A DNA stretch of 64,000 nucleotides from Streptomyces sp. L2 (GCF_004124325.1 NZ_QBDT01000001.1:6386001-6450000), one strand, 5' to 3'; counted from the stretch's first letter, positions 32,611-46,150 are shown. Notes: a model not told the origin generated them from the sequence alone. Numbers and translations: made by a program.

Positions 32611-34227
32611 CTACTTCTTGTCGAGCAGGTCCTGCACCCGGGCGCGGACGTCGTCCGCGGCCAGGCCGCGGATGGTCAGCGTGGTACGGCGGCGCAGCAC
32701 GTCGTCCGCCGTCTCGGCCCACTCGTGGTCGCGGGCGTAGACGACCTGCGCCCAGATCTCCGGGGCGTCGGGGTGGACGCGCTCGGCCAGCTGCGGGTCC
32801 TCGTTCGCCAGCCGGGCGATGTCGAAGGCCAGGGAGCCGTAGTGGGTGGCCAGGTGCTTGGCGGTGTCGGCGGCCATGCGGGGGCCGGGCGCCGGGTGGT
32901 CCACCAGCAGCCGGTGGGCGACCGCGCGCGGGTTGGCGACACCGGGCAGCGGCAGCTTCTTCGGCAGCGAGGAGATCGGCTCGAAGTCGTCGCCGAGCGG
33001 GTGGCCCGGCAGCTCCTCCAGCTTCTTCATCACCGTGCGCCCGATGTGCCGGAACGTCGTCCACTTGCCGCCGGCCACGGACAGCATGCCGCCCCGGCCC
33101 TCGGTGACCACGGTCTCGCGCTTGGCCTTGGCCGTGTCGCCGGGGCCGCCGGGCAGCACGCGCAGTCCGGCGAAGGCGTAGGTGATCAGGTCCCGGTCCA
33201 GCTGCTGGTCCCGGACGGAGAACGCGGCCTCGTCCAGGATCTGGGCGATGTCCTTCTCGGTCACCGAGACGTCCGCCGGGTCGCCCTCGAACTCCTCGTC
33301 CGTGGTGCCCAGCAGCAGCATGTCCTCCCACGGGAGGGCGAAGGTGATCCGGTACTTGTCGATCGGGGTCGCGAGCGCGGCCTTCCACGGCGAGGTGCGC
33401 TTCAGGACCAGGTGCGCGCCCTTGGACAGGCGGATGGAGGGCGCCGCGTCCGGGTCCTCCATCCGGCGCAGGTGGTCCACCCAGGGACCGGTCGCGTTCA
33501 GCACGAGCCGGGCGCTCACGCCGAACTCCTCGCCGGATATGCGGTCCTTCAGCTCGGCGCCGGTGACCCGGCCCTTGGTGAAGCGCAGGCCGGTGACCTC
33601 GGCGTGGTTGAGGACGACCGCGCCCGCCTCGACGGCCGCGCGGACCGTCATCAGCGCCATGCGGGCGTCGTTCATCTGGTCGTCGCCGTACACGGCCACG
33701 GCCTTGAGGTTCTCGGTGCGCAGCTCGGGCACGTCCTGCGCCGCCTTGGCGGGGGAGAGCAGATGGCCCACGCCGTCGCCGAAGGCGGACAGCGCGGAGT
33801 AGGCGAAGACGCCCGCGCCGAGCTTCGCCGCGCCGTGCGGCCCGCCCTTGTACACCGGGAGGTAGAAGGTGAGCGGGTTCGCCAGGTGGGGGGCCACCTG
33901 GCGGGAGACCGCACGGCGCTCGAAGTGGTTCTCCGCGACCAGCTTCACCGCGCCGGTCTGCAGGTAGCGCAGACCGCCGTGGAGCAGCTTGGAGGAGGCG
34001 GAGGAGGTGGCACCGGCGAAGTCGCCGGAGTCGACCAGGGCCACCCTCAGGCCGGACTGCGCGGCGTGCCAGGCGGTGGAGATGCCCAGGATGCCGCCGC
34101 CGATCACGAGAAGGTCGTACGACGCCTTGGAGAGCTGCTCCCTGGTCTCGGCCCGGCTCGGCAGGGAGCCGGAGGCCGGGTGCGTCCCCAGGGCAGGCAC
34201 GGTCTGCAGGGTGGACTGACTGGTCAT
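32611..34227 (-). CDS. glpD: glycerol-3-phosphate dehydrogenase, FAD-dependent
   Basis: 538 residues. FAD dinucleotide-binding motif VIGGGILGISTAWHAAQSG near residues 41-59; GDFAGATSSASSKLLHGGLR and the glpD-type GRGGMLSVAGGKWTTFR follow. The C-terminal helical domain (ERVHPDAPEIWAQVVYARDH) is typical. It oxidises sn-glycerol 3-phosphate to dihydroxyacetone phosphate at the membrane, passing electrons to quinone. Last gene of the gyl operon, 49 bases after glpK; known as gylB in S. coelicolor. Confidence 0.96.
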   Translation of the reverse strand: MTSQSTLQTVPALGTHPASGSLPSRAETREQLSKASYDLLVIGGGILGISTAWHAAQSGLRVALVDSGDFAGATSSASSKLLHGGLRYLQTGAVKLVAENHFERRAVSRQVAPHLANPLTFYLPVYKGGPHGAAKLGAGVFAYSALSAFGDGVGHLLSPAKAAQDVPELRTENLKAVAVYGDDQMNDARMALMTVRAAVEAGAVVLNHAEVTGLRFTKGRVTGAELKDRISGEEFGVSARLVLNATGPWVDHLRRMEDPDAAPSIRLSKGAHLVLKRTSPWKAALATPIDKYRITFALPWEDMLLLGTTDEEFEGDPADVSVTEKDIAQILDEAAFSVRDQQLDRDLITYAFAGLRVLPGGPGDTAKAKRETVVTEGRGGMLSVAGGKWTTFRHIGRTVMKKLEELPGHPLGDDFEPISSLPKKLPLPGVANPRAVAHRLLVDHPAPGPRMAADTAKHLATHYGSLAFDIARLANEDPQLAERVHPDAPEIWAQVVYARDHEWAETADDVLRRRTTLTIRGLAADDVRARVQDLLDKK

Positions 34228-34276
34228 GTCGGGTTCTTACTCCTCATCAGCTGTCGTGGGTCTTGCGCGGCCCGCG

Positions 34277-35818
34277 TCAGCTCTCGTCCTCGTCGAGCCA
34301 GCCCATGGTCCGCTCGACGGCCTTGAGCCAGTTCTTGTACTCACGGTCGCGGGTGGCCGCGTCCATGCGGGGGGTCCACTCGGCGGCCCGGCGCCAGTTG
34401 GCGCGCAGTTCGTCGGTGCCGTTCCAGAAGCCGACGGCGAGACCGGCGGCGTAGGCGGCGCCGAGGCAGGTGGTCTCGGCGACCATCGGGCGCACCACCG
34501 GCGCGTCCAGCACGTCGGAGAGCGTCTGCATCAGCAGGTTGTTGGCGGTCATGCCGCCGTCGACCTTGAGGGTCACCAGCTCGTCGCCGGAGTCCTTCAC
34601 CATGGCGTCGGCGATCTCCCGCGTCTGCCACGCGGTGGCCTCCAGGACCGCGCGGGCGATGTGCGCCTTGGTGACGTACCGGGTCAGGCCGGCGATCACA
34701 CCGCGGGCGTCGGAGCGCCAGTGCGGGGCGAACAGTCCGGAGAAGGCCGGCACGAAGTAGGCGCCGCCGTTGTCCTCGACCGAGAGCGCGAGCGTCTCGA
34801 TCTCGGCGGCGGTGGAGATCAGGCCCATCTGGTCGCGCATCCACTGCACCAGGGAGCCGGTGACGGCGATCGAGCCCTCCAGGGCGTACACGGTCGGCTG
34901 GTCGCCGATCTTGTAGCCGACGGTGGTCAGCAGACCCGCGTAGGAGTTGATGATCTTGCTGCCGGTGTTCATCACCATGAAGGTGCCGGTGCCGTAGGTC
35001 GACTTGGTCTCGCCCTCGGAGAAGCAGGTCTGGCCGAACAGGGCCGCCTGCTGGTCGCCGAGCGCGGAGGCGACCGGGATGCCGCCGAGCAGCTCGCCCA
35101 GCGGGCCGCCGGTGACCTCGCCGTACACCTCGGCGGAGGACCGGATCTCCGGCAGGATCTGCATCGGCACGCCGATGGACTCGCAGATCTTCTCGTCCCA
35201 CTGCATGGTGTGCAGGTTCATCAGCATGGTGCGGGAGGCGTTGGTGACGTCGGTGTAGTGCTTGCCGCCGTCGGTGCCGCCGGTCAGGTTCCAGATGACC
35301 CAGCTGTCCATGGTGCCGAACAGGATGTCGCCCGCCTCGGCGCGCTCCTTGAGGCCGTCTACGTTGTCGAGCAGCCAGCGGGCCTTGGGCCCGGCGAAGT
35401 AGGAGGCCAGCGGCAGGCCGGTCTCCCGGCGGAAGCGGTCCTGGCCGACGTTGCGGCCCAGTTCCCGGCAGAGGGCGTCGGTGCGGGTGTCCTGCCAGAC
35501 GATGGCGTTGTGGACGGGCTCACCGGTGTTCTTGTCCCACAGCACGGTGGTCTCGCGCTGGTTGGTGATGCCGATGGCCTTGATGTCGTCGCGGGTGATG
35601 CCGGCCTTCTGGACGGCTCCGGCGACGACTTCCTGGACGTTGGTCCAGATCTCGGTCGCGTTGTGTTCGACCCAGCCCGGCTTGGGGAAGATCTGCTCGT
35701 GCTCCTTCTGGTCGACGGAGACGATACGGCCGTCCCGGTCGAAGACGATGCAGCGCGAGGAGGTCGTGCCCTGGTCGATCGCCGCGATGAACGGGCCTGC
35801 GGTGTGGGCGTCGGTCAC
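34277..35818 (-). CDS. glpK: glycerol kinase
   Basis: 513 residues, FGGY kinase family. [19 protein letters not shown] at the start binds phosphate; [20 protein letters not shown] and [11 protein letters not shown] carry substrate residues; the FGGY signatures include [11 protein letters not shown] and [19 protein letters not shown] near the end. GTG 35818 follows AGGAGC. It phosphorylates glycerol to glycerol 3-phosphate. Second gene of glpFKD, 69 bases after glpF; gylA in S. coelicolor. Confidence 0.97.
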   Translation of the reverse strand: MTDAHTAGPFIAAIDQGTTSSRCIVFDRDGRIVSVDQKEHEQIFPKPGWVEHNATEIWTNVQEVVAGAVQKAGITRDDIKAIGITNQRETTVLWDKNTGEPVHNAIVWQDTRTDALCRELGRNVGQDRFRRETGLPLASYFAGPKARWLLDNVDGLKERAEAGDILFGTMDSWVIWNLTGGTDGGKHYTDVTNASRTMLMNLHTMQWDEKICESIGVPMQILPEIRSSAEVYGEVTGGPLGELLGGIPVASALGDQQAALFGQTCFSEGETKSTYGTGTFMVMNTGSKIINSYAGLLTTVGYKIGDQPTVYALEGSIAVTGSLVQWMRDQMGLISTAAEIETLALSVEDNGGAYFVPAFSGLFAPHWRSDARGVIAGLTRYVTKAHIARAVLEATAWQTREIADAMVKDSGDELVTLKVDGGMTANNLLMQTLSDVLDAPVVRPMVAETTCLGAAYAAGLAVGFWNGTDELRANWRRAAEWTPRMDAATRDREYKNWLKAVERTMGWLDEDES

Positions 35819-35887
35819 TGTGTGCTCCTGAAAGATCCGTGGTGTGGGGGCTGTGTACGTACGGCGCGTGCTGAGACTCGGGGCTCT

Positions 35888-36682
35888 TTAAGCAAAGGCG
35901 ACGTTGTAGATGCCCGCAGCGATCGCACCGCCGATCAGCGGACCGACCACCGGAACCCAGGCGTAGCTCCAGTCCGAACCGCCCTTGTTGGGCAGCGGCA
36001 GCAGGGCGTGCACGATGCGCGGACCGAGGTCACGGGCCGGGTTGATCGCGTAGCCCGTGGGACCGCCGAGCGACAGGCCGATGGAGACGACGACCAGCGC
36101 GGTGATCAGGCCGCCCAGGATGCCGAGGCCGTTGCCCTTGTCGTTCAGGCCCTGGGTGAGGACGGCGAGGATGAGCACGATCGTGCCGATGATCTCCGTC
36201 GCGAGGTTCTGCACCACGTTCCGGATCTCCGGGCCGGTGGAGAAGACACCGAGGACCGGGCCGGCGCCCTTCTCCTGGGCCTCCACGGCCTTGGCCGTCG
36301 TGGCCTGGGCGCCCGGACCGCCGACGATCTCCTTGTCGGTGAGGTGTGCGTGGAACTGGCCGTAGTAGGCCACCCACACCATTGTCGCGCCGATCATCGC
36401 GCCGAGCAGTTCGCCGGCGAAGTAGGTCGGGGCGTTGCTCCAGTCGCCGCTCTTGATGGCCAGGGCGACCGTGACGGCCGGGTTGAGGTGGGCACCGGAG
36501 AGCGGTCCGGCGACGTACACGGCCGTCATGACCGCGAAGCCCCACCCGAAGGCGATGGCGAGCCAGCCGGCGTTGCGGGCCTTGGAGGCCTTCAGGGTCA
36601 CGGCGGCGCAGACGCCGCCGCCGAGCAGGATGAGCAGGGCGGTACCTATGGTCTCGCCGATGAAGATGTCGGAGCTGGACAC
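35888..36682 (-). CDS. glpF: glycerol uptake facilitator, aquaglyceroporin
   Basis: 264 residues with six membrane segments and both NPA pore motifs: [10 protein letters not shown] (about 62-71) and [12 protein letters not shown] (about 211-222); Arg after the second NPA is the selectivity residue. It contains an extra Ala/Gln-rich loop ([20 protein letters not shown]) near residues 118-137. GTG 36682 has GGAGT upstream. It lets glycerol enter the cell. First gene of the GylR-controlled operon. Confidence 0.95.
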   Translation of the reverse strand: MSSSDIFIGETIGTALLILLGGGVCAAVTLKASKARNAGWLAIAFGWGFAVMTAVYVAGPLSGAHLNPAVTVALAIKSGDWSNAPTYFAGELLGAMIGATMVWVAYYGQFHAHLTDKEIVGGPGAQATTAKAVEAQEKGAGPVLGVFSTGPEIRNVVQNLATEIIGTIVLILAVLTQGLNDKGNGLGILGGLITALVVVSIGLSLGGPTGYAINPARDLGPRIVHALLPLPNKGGSDWSYAWVPVVGPLIGGAIAAGIYNVAFA

Positions 36683-37069
36683 CCGCGACTCCTTTGTCCT
36701 TCGTCCAGGGAAGCCGAACCCCGGGTACCTCCGGGGGTTGGCGCCCTCGGGGGTGAGAGCGAATTCCGGCCCTTGGCGTTGTCACACTCTAGCGCGTATT
36801 GCCGGTAGGTGTTCGACAATGCCGACCGATGGACGGGAGTCTTGCTGCGGCGTCGCGCACGCGTCAAGGGTTCTGTTGTCGAAAACAGGATCGTTATTGA
36901 TCGCTGTGGGTTGGCGGAGTTCATGTACTTTCATACGATCTCGCCCCATTTATTCCATTTCAGGGTATGGCGAGAACCGGAACGCCGCCCGTGCGTCCCG
37001 GTCGTACCTGGCGGTCAGCCGCCGCTCAGTCGTTGTTCAGCCGCTGCTCGGCTGGTGCCCGGCCGGTGC
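36683..37069. other. intergenic region between gylR and glpF
   Basis: This 387-base region holds the gyl operon promoter(s) and the GylR sites. A lower-GC segment (about 36780-36965) covers the presumed promoter, with TTGTCGAAAACAGG and TTATTGATC. No coding sequence is supported. Confidence 0.65.
36811..36827. promoter_or_regulatory. GylR operator upstream of glpF
   Basis: GTTCGACAATGCCGACC (36811-36827) matches the pseudo-palindrome before gylR at 37898-37914 in 14 of 17 positions when that site is read on its minus strand. Flanking GGTAG and GTG are shared as well. This is the expected site for the IclR-type GylR. A further related half-site, TGTTGTCGAAAACAG, lies at 36874-36888. Confidence 0.65.
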
Positions 37070-37834
37070 TCAGAACCGGCCCGCGCCCAGGTCGCGGGAG
37101 ACCGCGCGGGCGCAGTCCCGCACCGCAGCGATCAGCTCGGGCCGCAACTCGCCGTCCTTGCACAGCCGTTCGACCGCACCCGTGATGCCGACCGCGCCGA
37201 CCGGCATCCGGCGCCGGTCGTGGATCGGCGCGGCCACCGAGGCCACGCCCTCCCAGGTCTCCTCCACGTCCGCCGCGTACCCACGCGCGCGCGTGATGTC
37301 GAGCAGGTGCTCGAAGCTCTCCGCCTCGCACACCGTGCGATCGGTGAACGCCTTCCGCTCGGCCTCCAGGGCCTCGCTGTGCGCCACCGGGTCGTACGCG
37401 GAGAGCACCTTGCCCAGGGCCGTGCAGTGCAGCGGCTGCATGGCGCCGATCTCCAGCACCTGCCGGCTGTCGTCGGGCCGGAAGACGTGGTGCACGATCA
37501 GCACGCCCTGCTGGTGCAGGACCCCCAGGTACACGCTCTCCCCGCTGGAGCGGGCCAGGTCGTCCGTCCACACCAGCGCCCGCGCCCGCAGCTCGTGCAC
37601 GTCCAGATAGGTGGTGCCGAGGCGCAGCAGCTCCGCGCCCAGCTGGTACCGCCCGGAGGCGTCGTCCTGCTCGACGAAGCCCTCCTGCTGGAGGGTGCGC
37701 AGGATGCCGTGCGCGGTGCCCTTGGCGAGGCCGAGCGACGAGGCGATGTCCGACAGGCCGAGCCGCCGTTCGCCGCCCCCGAGCAGCCGCAGCATCGCGG
37801 CCGCCCGTTCGAGCGACTGGATGTTCCGTGCCAT
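37070..37834 (-). CDS. gylR: glycerol operon regulator GylR, IclR family
   Basis: 254 residues, the length reported for GylR. The winged helix-turn-helix is LGLSDIASSLGLAKGTAHGI followed by LRTLQQEGFVEQDD. The C-terminal IclR effector domain includes YLGVLHQQGVLIVHHV, LHCTALGKVLSAYDP and ASVAAPIHDRRRMPVGAVGI. ATG 37834 is chosen because IclR homology begins there; an upstream ATG would add 24 unconserved residues. It represses glpFKD and itself, with glycerol 3-phosphate as inducer in S. coelicolor. Confidence 0.95.
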   Translation of the reverse strand: MARNIQSLERAAAMLRLLGGGERRLGLSDIASSLGLAKGTAHGILRTLQQEGFVEQDDASGRYQLGAELLRLGTTYLDVHELRARALVWTDDLARSSGESVYLGVLHQQGVLIVHHVFRPDDSRQVLEIGAMQPLHCTALGKVLSAYDPVAHSEALEAERKAFTDRTVCEAESFEHLLDITRARGYAADVEETWEGVASVAAPIHDRRRMPVGAVGITGAVERLCKDGELRPELIAAVRDCARAVSRDLGAGRF

Positions 37835-37897
37835 CGCCGTCCTGCCTCCGTTCCCTGCGACCGCCGACGACCGCCGACCGCCCTGTGAAAAAACGCC

Positions 37898-37914
37898 GTT
37901 CGGCAATGTCGAAC
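37898..37914. promoter_or_regulatory. GylR autoregulatory operator
   Basis: GTTCGGCAATGTCGAAC is a 17-bp pseudo-palindrome with perfect GTTCG/CGAAC outer arms and CA/TG inner pairs. It lies about 65 bases upstream of the gylR start and matches the site before glpF. Confidence 0.65.
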
Positions 37915-38090
37915 ACTACCGGTCCATGCCAACGTCCCGCCAATGGTCCGCCGACACCTGTTACACGGGCCCGTGGCTCCCACGTCACACGCCGGCCACC
38001 CGCACCGGCCGGAGCGCGCCCGGCCGGCGCCCATGACCGGCCCGCCCGCGCAAGGGTCCCCCATCCCCACCGGAGCCCCGCACCCGCCCC

Positions 38091-38150
38091 GCCGCACGTC
38101 CCGCACGGGCCCTGCCGCACGTCCCGCACGGGCCCTGCCGCACGTCCCGC
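38091..38150 (+). repeat. 23-bp direct tandem repeat, 2.6 copies
   Basis: Two identical 23-base units and a 14-base partial third lie upstream of metH. Confidence 0.85.
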
Positions 38151-38392
38151 GCCCGCCCGGCCGCACCGTCCGCGCCGCCCTGTACCGGCTGAATCGCGCG
38201 GCCCGCGCGCGTCCGGCATCCGGCGCCCCTGTCCGTACCCCGGACAGGGGCCGCGTCCGCCGTCCGTGTCCGTCCCGTGGACGCCGGTGCCCGCCGGAGC
38301 CCGGTCCCGGTTACCCTGGCGCAGTGCCCCGTTCCCGGCCCGGCCGGGAAGGCCGCATAGCCGACAGCCGTCGCACCCCAGGGAGCCCCTAC

Positions 38393-41908
<3,516 letters not shown>

Positions 41909-42301
41909 GCTCCGCGCGGGTCGGCAGGTGCGCCCACTGTCCTGGGGGGGGCGGGTCCGCCGTGCGGCTGCGACTGCGTCGTGGCTTGTCGCGCAGTTCC
42001 CCGCGCCCCTTGCGGGGCGCCCCCTCCGGGCCGCCTCCTCAGCTGCGGGCATGCGTGCCGCTAGGGGCGGCACGGGTGGGCGCAGCGGCACCCTGCGCGC
42101 GCCGGTAAGCGGAACCCACCCCCGGCCGGCCGCAGCCGACAGCGGCCCTCTGCCCTGCGGTAAGGGTGTTTCTGGGGTACCCCCTGACTCAGGACGATAA
42201 ACGAGGCGTTCGTGGCGTGGGCGTCGTACACTGGTCGGTCCACTGCAGGCCGGTTCCCCGTGTGGGAACCGGCCTGCTCGTCCCCAAGGAGGTGCGCCCG
42301 G
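41909..42301. other. intergenic region after metH
   Basis: This 393-base gap includes a reverse-oriented copy of the dispersed repeat (about 41983-42018, GCGCAGTTCCCCGCGCCCCT), which probably ends the metH transcript. The rest shows no coding pattern; the HAD gene promoter should lie near 42200-42280. Confidence 0.6.
41983..42018 (-). repeat. dispersed intergenic repeat copy, reverse orientation
   Basis: Minus-strand reading gives AGGGGCGCGGGGAACTGCGC and CGACAAGCCACG, the same core as at 31227. A CCCCTTGCGGGG hairpin ends the copy. Confidence 0.75.
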
Positions 42302-43003
42302 ATGACCAGCACGGTCCCCGCGCTCGGAACCCGTACGGCCGAAGGCTCAGCCCTGCAGGCGGTGCTCCTCGACATGGACGGCACCCTGGTGGACACCGAG
42401 GGCTTCTGGTGGGACGTCGAGGTGGAGGTCTTCGCCGCCCTCGGCCACGCCCTCGACGACTCCTGGCGGCACGTCGTCGTCGGCGGCCCCATGACCCGCA
42501 GCGCCGGCTTCCTGATCGAGGCCACCGGCGCCGCCGTCACCCTCGCCGAGCTCACCGTCCTGCTCAACGACGGCTTCGAGGCCCGCATCGGCGCCGCCCT
42601 GCCGCTGATGCCCGGCGCCGCCCGCCTGCTGGCCGAACTGCACGAGCAGGGGATCCCCACCGCCCTGGTCTCCGCCTCCCACCGCCGCATCATCGACCGC
42701 GTGCTCACCGTGCTGGGGCCCCACCACTTCGGCCTGTCCATCGCCGGTGACGAGGTCTCCCGGACCAAGCCCTACCCGGACCCGTACCTGCTCGCGGCGG
42801 CCGGACTCGGCGTCGACCCCGCGAGATGCGCGGTCGTCGAGGACACCGCCACCGGAGTCGCCGCCGCCGAGGCGGCCGGCTGCCACGTGGTCGCCGTACC
42901 CTCCGTCGCCCCCATCGCCCCGGCCGGCCGGCGCACGGTCGTCACCTCCCTCGAAGAGGTGGACCTGGCCTTTCTGCGCGGCCTGATGACGGAAATGCGC
43001 TAG
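42302..43003 (+). CDS. HAD-superfamily sugar-phosphatase/phosphomutase-like protein
   Basis: 233 residues. HAD motif I is LLDMDGTLVDTEGFWWDVE (about residues 22-40), motif II is in TALVSASHRR, motif III Lys is in EVSRTKPYPDPYLLAA, and motif IV is VVEDTATGVAAAEAAG. The cap insertion after motif I places it with beta-phosphoglucomutase/sugar phosphatases. ATG 42302 follows AAGGAGGTG. Substrate is unknown. It is encoded alone, downstream of metH but separated by 393 bases. Confidence 0.9.
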   Translation: MTSTVPALGTRTAEGSALQAVLLDMDGTLVDTEGFWWDVEVEVFAALGHALDDSWRHVVVGGPMTRSAGFLIEATGAAVTLAELTVLLNDGFEARIGAALPLMPGAARLLAELHEQGIPTALVSASHRRIIDRVLTVLGPHHFGLSIAGDEVSRTKPYPDPYLLAAAGLGVDPARCAVVEDTATGVAAAEAAGCHVVAVPSVAPIAPAGRRTVVTSLEEVDLAFLRGLMTEMR

Positions 43004-43438
43004 CCGTTCACCCACCGTGCGAAAGCGCAATGGCGAGCCTGGACAAAATTACCGGGAAGTACACCAGGCGGAATTCGAAAGGCGACCATGCGTCCGAATT
43101 CCACTGGCGACCTGCCAGTTGGACGGTGTGACGTTCGCCACCGTCGCCCAGGCTCGACAACGTTGCCTGCCTGTGCTGTTCACCCCTGTTCGGGGCCAAT
43201 GGGCCCGCCCTTGTGTCCCGTTTGGTCTCACCCTGCACCAAAGCTGCCGCTGTCGGGTTTTCGGTGCGTCCGCAACCGGTTTCACAGCGTGATGGAACCT
43301 CAACTCACGCGGCTGTGAACGCCGCTGCGGGTGCGGACTAATCTCGTCGCGAGAACATCGCCGTAACCCCCGTGGATCCGCCGCACCACCCATGCATGGC
43401 GGATACACGGACACGAACAGCTCTGGAGAAACTCCCGC
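43004..43438. other. intergenic region before the solute-binding protein gene
   Basis: This 435-base region is less GC-rich than its surroundings (for example GGACAAAATTACCGGGAAGT at 43040). A 33-codon reading frame starts at ATG 43030 (MASLDKITGKYTRR...), but it lacks a ribosome binding site and has no recognised relatives, so it is not annotated as a gene. TAATCT at 43339-43344 may be the -10 box for the downstream gene. Confidence 0.5.
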
Positions 43439-45049
43439 ATGAACCGCAAGACTTTGGTGCTGCCGGCCGTGGCCGGCCTGCTGGCGCCGGTTCTCGCCGC
43501 CTGTGGCGGAACCGACAGCGGGAGCAAGAGCAGTGACGCCATCGTCGTCGGCACGACGGACCAGTTCACCGCCACCAAAGAGGCACCGGCGCCCGTCGAC
43601 CCCGCCTACGCGTACGACGTCGGCACCTGGAACATCCTGCGCCAGACCGTGCAGACCCTGATGACCGAGCCCAAGGGCGAGGGCCAGGTCGTCCCCGACG
43701 CCGCCGAGAGCTGCTCCTTCACCGACAGCGGCAGCGAGCGCTACGCCTGCAAGCTGCGGGACGGCCTGGAGTTCGCCAACGGCGACAAGGTCACCGCCCA
43801 GGACGTCAAGTTCTCGATCGAGCGGGCCCTGCGCCTCCACGCCGACAGCGGTGTCTCCGCGCTGCTCAACACGATCGACACCATCGAGACCCAGGGCGAC
43901 CGCGAGGTCATCTTCCACCTCAAGACGCCCGACGCGACGTTCCCGTACAAGCTGTCCACGCCGGTCGCGGGCATCATCAACCCCAAGGACTACGCCAAGG
44001 ACAAGCTGCGCGACGGCTTCGAGGTGGACGGCTCCGGCCCCTACACCTTCCACGCCGACGTCAAGGACAACGCGATCGTCAGCGCCACCTTCACCAAGAA
44101 CCCGAACTACAAGGGCTACGTGACGGTGAACAACGACAAGGTCGTGCTGCGCTCCTTCGCCGACGCCGACGCCGACGCCATGGGCGCCGCGATCGACAAG
44201 GGCGACATCGACGTCATGACGCGCACCATGTCCCCGGCCCAGATCCAGAAGCTCGACGCCGGCAGCGACAAGAACGTCGACCTCGTGGACATGCCGGGCC
44301 TGGAGATCCGCTACCTGGCCTTCAACACGAACGCGCCCACCGTGAAGACCAAGGCCGTCCGCCAGGCCATGGCCCAGCTCATCGACCGCGGCGCCCTCGT
44401 CTCCAAGGTGTACGGCTCCCAGGCCGAGCCCCTGTACTCGCTGGTCCCCGCGTCCATCACCGGGCACTCCAACTCGTTCCTCAACACGTACGGCAACCCC
44501 TCCGTCGCCAAGGCCAAGTCCATGCTGGCCAAGGCCGGCATCACCACGCCGGTCAAGCTGACCCTGCACTACACCACCGACCACTACGGCTCCGCCACCA
44601 AGCAGGAGTTCGAGGTCCTGCAGAAGCAGCTCAACGACAGCGGCCTGTTCCAGGCGAGCATCAAGGGCCACCCCTGGACCCAGTTCCGGCCCGCGGAGCA
44701 GAGGGGCCAGTACGACGTCTACGGCATGGGCTGGTTCCCCGACTTCCCCGATGCGGACAACTTCCTCGCGCCGTTCCTCGGCAAGGACAACTTCCTCGGC
44801 TCGCCGTACCGCAACAGCACCATCGAGCGCACGCTGATCCCCGAGTCCCGCCGCGAGTCCGACCGGCTCAACGCCGCCAAGACCCTGACGCAGATTCAGG
44901 ACACCGTCGCCGACGACGTCCCGGTGCTGCCGCTTTGGCAGGGTAAGCAGTACGTCGCCGCCCGCGACGACATCACCGGCACGTCGTACGCCCTCAACTC
45001 GTCCTCTACGCTCCAGTTGTGGGAACTCGGCCGTGGGGTGAGCGGCTGA
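43439..45049 (+). CDS. ABC-type peptide/solute-binding lipoprotein
   Basis: 536 residues, family 5 (oligopeptide type). Lipobox LAAC with the lipidated Cys at about 22, after the signal MNRKTLVLPAVAGLLAPVLA. Family motifs: LRDGLEFANGDKVTAQDVKF and SIERALR, and FNTNAPTVKTKAVRQAMAQL. No permease or ATPase genes lie beside it, so it either serves a transporter encoded elsewhere or acts as a signal-binding protein. ATG 43439. A broken paralogue follows directly downstream. Confidence 0.92.
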   Translation: MNRKTLVLPAVAGLLAPVLAACGGTDSGSKSSDAIVVGTTDQFTATKEAPAPVDPAYAYDVGTWNILRQTVQTLMTEPKGEGQVVPDAAESCSFTDSGSERYACKLRDGLEFANGDKVTAQDVKFSIERALRLHADSGVSALLNTIDTIETQGDREVIFHLKTPDATFPYKLSTPVAGIINPKDYAKDKLRDGFEVDGSGPYTFHADVKDNAIVSATFTKNPNYKGYVTVNNDKVVLRSFADADADAMGAAIDKGDIDVMTRTMSPAQIQKLDAGSDKNVDLVDMPGLEIRYLAFNTNAPTVKTKAVRQAMAQLIDRGALVSKVYGSQAEPLYSLVPASITGHSNSFLNTYGNPSVAKAKSMLAKAGITTPVKLTLHYTTDHYGSATKQEFEVLQKQLNDSGLFQASIKGHPWTQFRPAEQRGQYDVYGMGWFPDFPDADNFLAPFLGKDNFLGSPYRNSTIERTLIPESRRESDRLNAAKTLTQIQDTVADDVPVLPLWQGKQYVAARDDITGTSYALNSSSTLQLWELGRGVSG

Positions 45050-45118
45050 CGTCCCTCGCCCGCCCGAGCCGGTGACCGCGGTTCGGGGTGACGAGACACG
45101 ACGACAAAGGCACATGCA

Positions 45119-45238
45119 GTGAACATGCGCAACCAGTGGCCGGTCCTGCCCATCGTGGCGGGGCTGGCCTCCGGCCTGTTGACGCGCTGCGGCTCGGACA
45201 CCGGCGCCTTGGGCGGCACAGGCCCCTCGGTGTGTTAC
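45119..45238 (+). pseudogene. 5' fragment of a second solute-binding lipoprotein gene
   Basis: The reading MRNQWPVLPIVAGLASGLLT then RCGSDTGALGGTGPSV is a lipoprotein signal followed by a linker, like the intact gene upstream (MNRKTLVLPAVAGLL..ACGGTDSG). AAAGG lies eight bases before GTG 45119; ATG 45125 is alternative. After about 45234 the similarity to a binding protein stops, where the IS element begins. The -1 position of the lipobox is Arg (LLTRC), unlike the usual Gly/Ala. The remaining 3' piece is at 46601-46655. Confidence 0.75.
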
Positions 45239-46043
45239 GGCGCGCCGCCGCGTTGTCGCTGCGTGGTCTCGGCCGCGGAGTGGCCGGGCTTGGCTTCTCC
45301 TGTCGCGCAGGTTTCACTCGTTGGGGTGGTGAGCGGGGAACGTGCGATGGGGCGTCGTGCGGGTGTCTAGGCTCAGTGATCGTGAAGTTGGTGGCGCAGG
45401 TCAGATTGCTGCCGACGCCCATGCAGGCGGCTCTGGAGGCGACCCTGCGGGCCTGCAACGAGGCGGCCACGTGGGTGAGCGAGATCGCCTTCGAAGCCGG
45501 GGAGTTCAAGAACTTCGCCCTGCGCAAGCTCACCTACGAGCAGGTGAAGTCGCATTGGGGCCTGGGCGCCCAGGCGGCCCAGCACGTGGTCAAGAAGACC
45601 TGCGACGCCTACGCCACGCTCAGGGCGAACCTGAAGGGCGGCCGCCTTGGCCGTCCCGGCTCGGCCCGGTATCGCCGTGCCACGGAGAAGCCCGTCGCCT
45701 TTCGGCCCTGCGGTGCGCAGCCGTTCGACGACCGGATGCTCTCCTGGCAGATCGCGGAACGCACGGTGTCGCTCTGGACCAGCGGCGGCCGGATGAAGAA
45801 CGTGGCCTTCACCGCCTCACCGGAACAGCTCGCCACACTCGCGCTGTACCGCAAGGGTGAGTCCGATCTCATCTGCCGGAACGGCATGTGGTTCCTGCAC
45901 GCCACCTGCGCGCATGCTCCGCTGCAAACTCCAGAGGAAGAACACTTCGTCCGCCAAGCGCCGACTGAAGAAGCGGAGCCGCAAGGAGGCGCGGCGGGCC
46001 AGGGACATCAACCACAAGATCGCGACGCATGTGGCCGAGGCAA

Positions 46044-46084
46044 TGGGGGTACCTCCCGCGCGAGCGCAGCCGAGCGTGGGGGAG
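46044..46084 (+). repeat. palindromic insert 1 in tnpB
   Basis: Starts TGGGGGTACCTCCCGCGCGA and ends CGTGGGGGAG; the ends CTCCC and GGGGGAG are complementary. It interrupts TnpB between VAEA and TGRGIALED and shifts the frame. Confidence 0.8.
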
Positions 46085-46150
46085 CACCGGTCGCGGAATC
46101 GCCCTCGAAGATCTCACGGGCATCCGCGAGCGGGTACGGCTTCGAAAGCC

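Larger units (their letters stand above)
37835..38392. other. gylR-metH intergenic region with tandem repeats
   Basis: This 558-base gap separates divergent gylR and metH. It holds the gylR operator, a 23-base direct repeat (38091-38113, 38114-38136, partial 38137-38150) built on GCCGCACGTCCCGCACGGGC, and a TACCCT hexamer at 38312-38317 that could be the metH -10 box. I see no cobalamin-riboswitch B12-box pattern. No gene is supported. Confidence 0.55.

Noticed and set aside
38041..38392. Possible cobalamin riboswitch before metH
   Set aside because: No B12-box-like sequence is apparent; the region consists mainly of GC-rich direct repeats and a candidate promoter.
43030..43131. 33-codon frame MASLDKITGKYTRR... 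before the solute-binding gene
   Set aside because: No ribosome binding site and no recognised family, and it overlaps other short frames. It could be real but cannot be supported.
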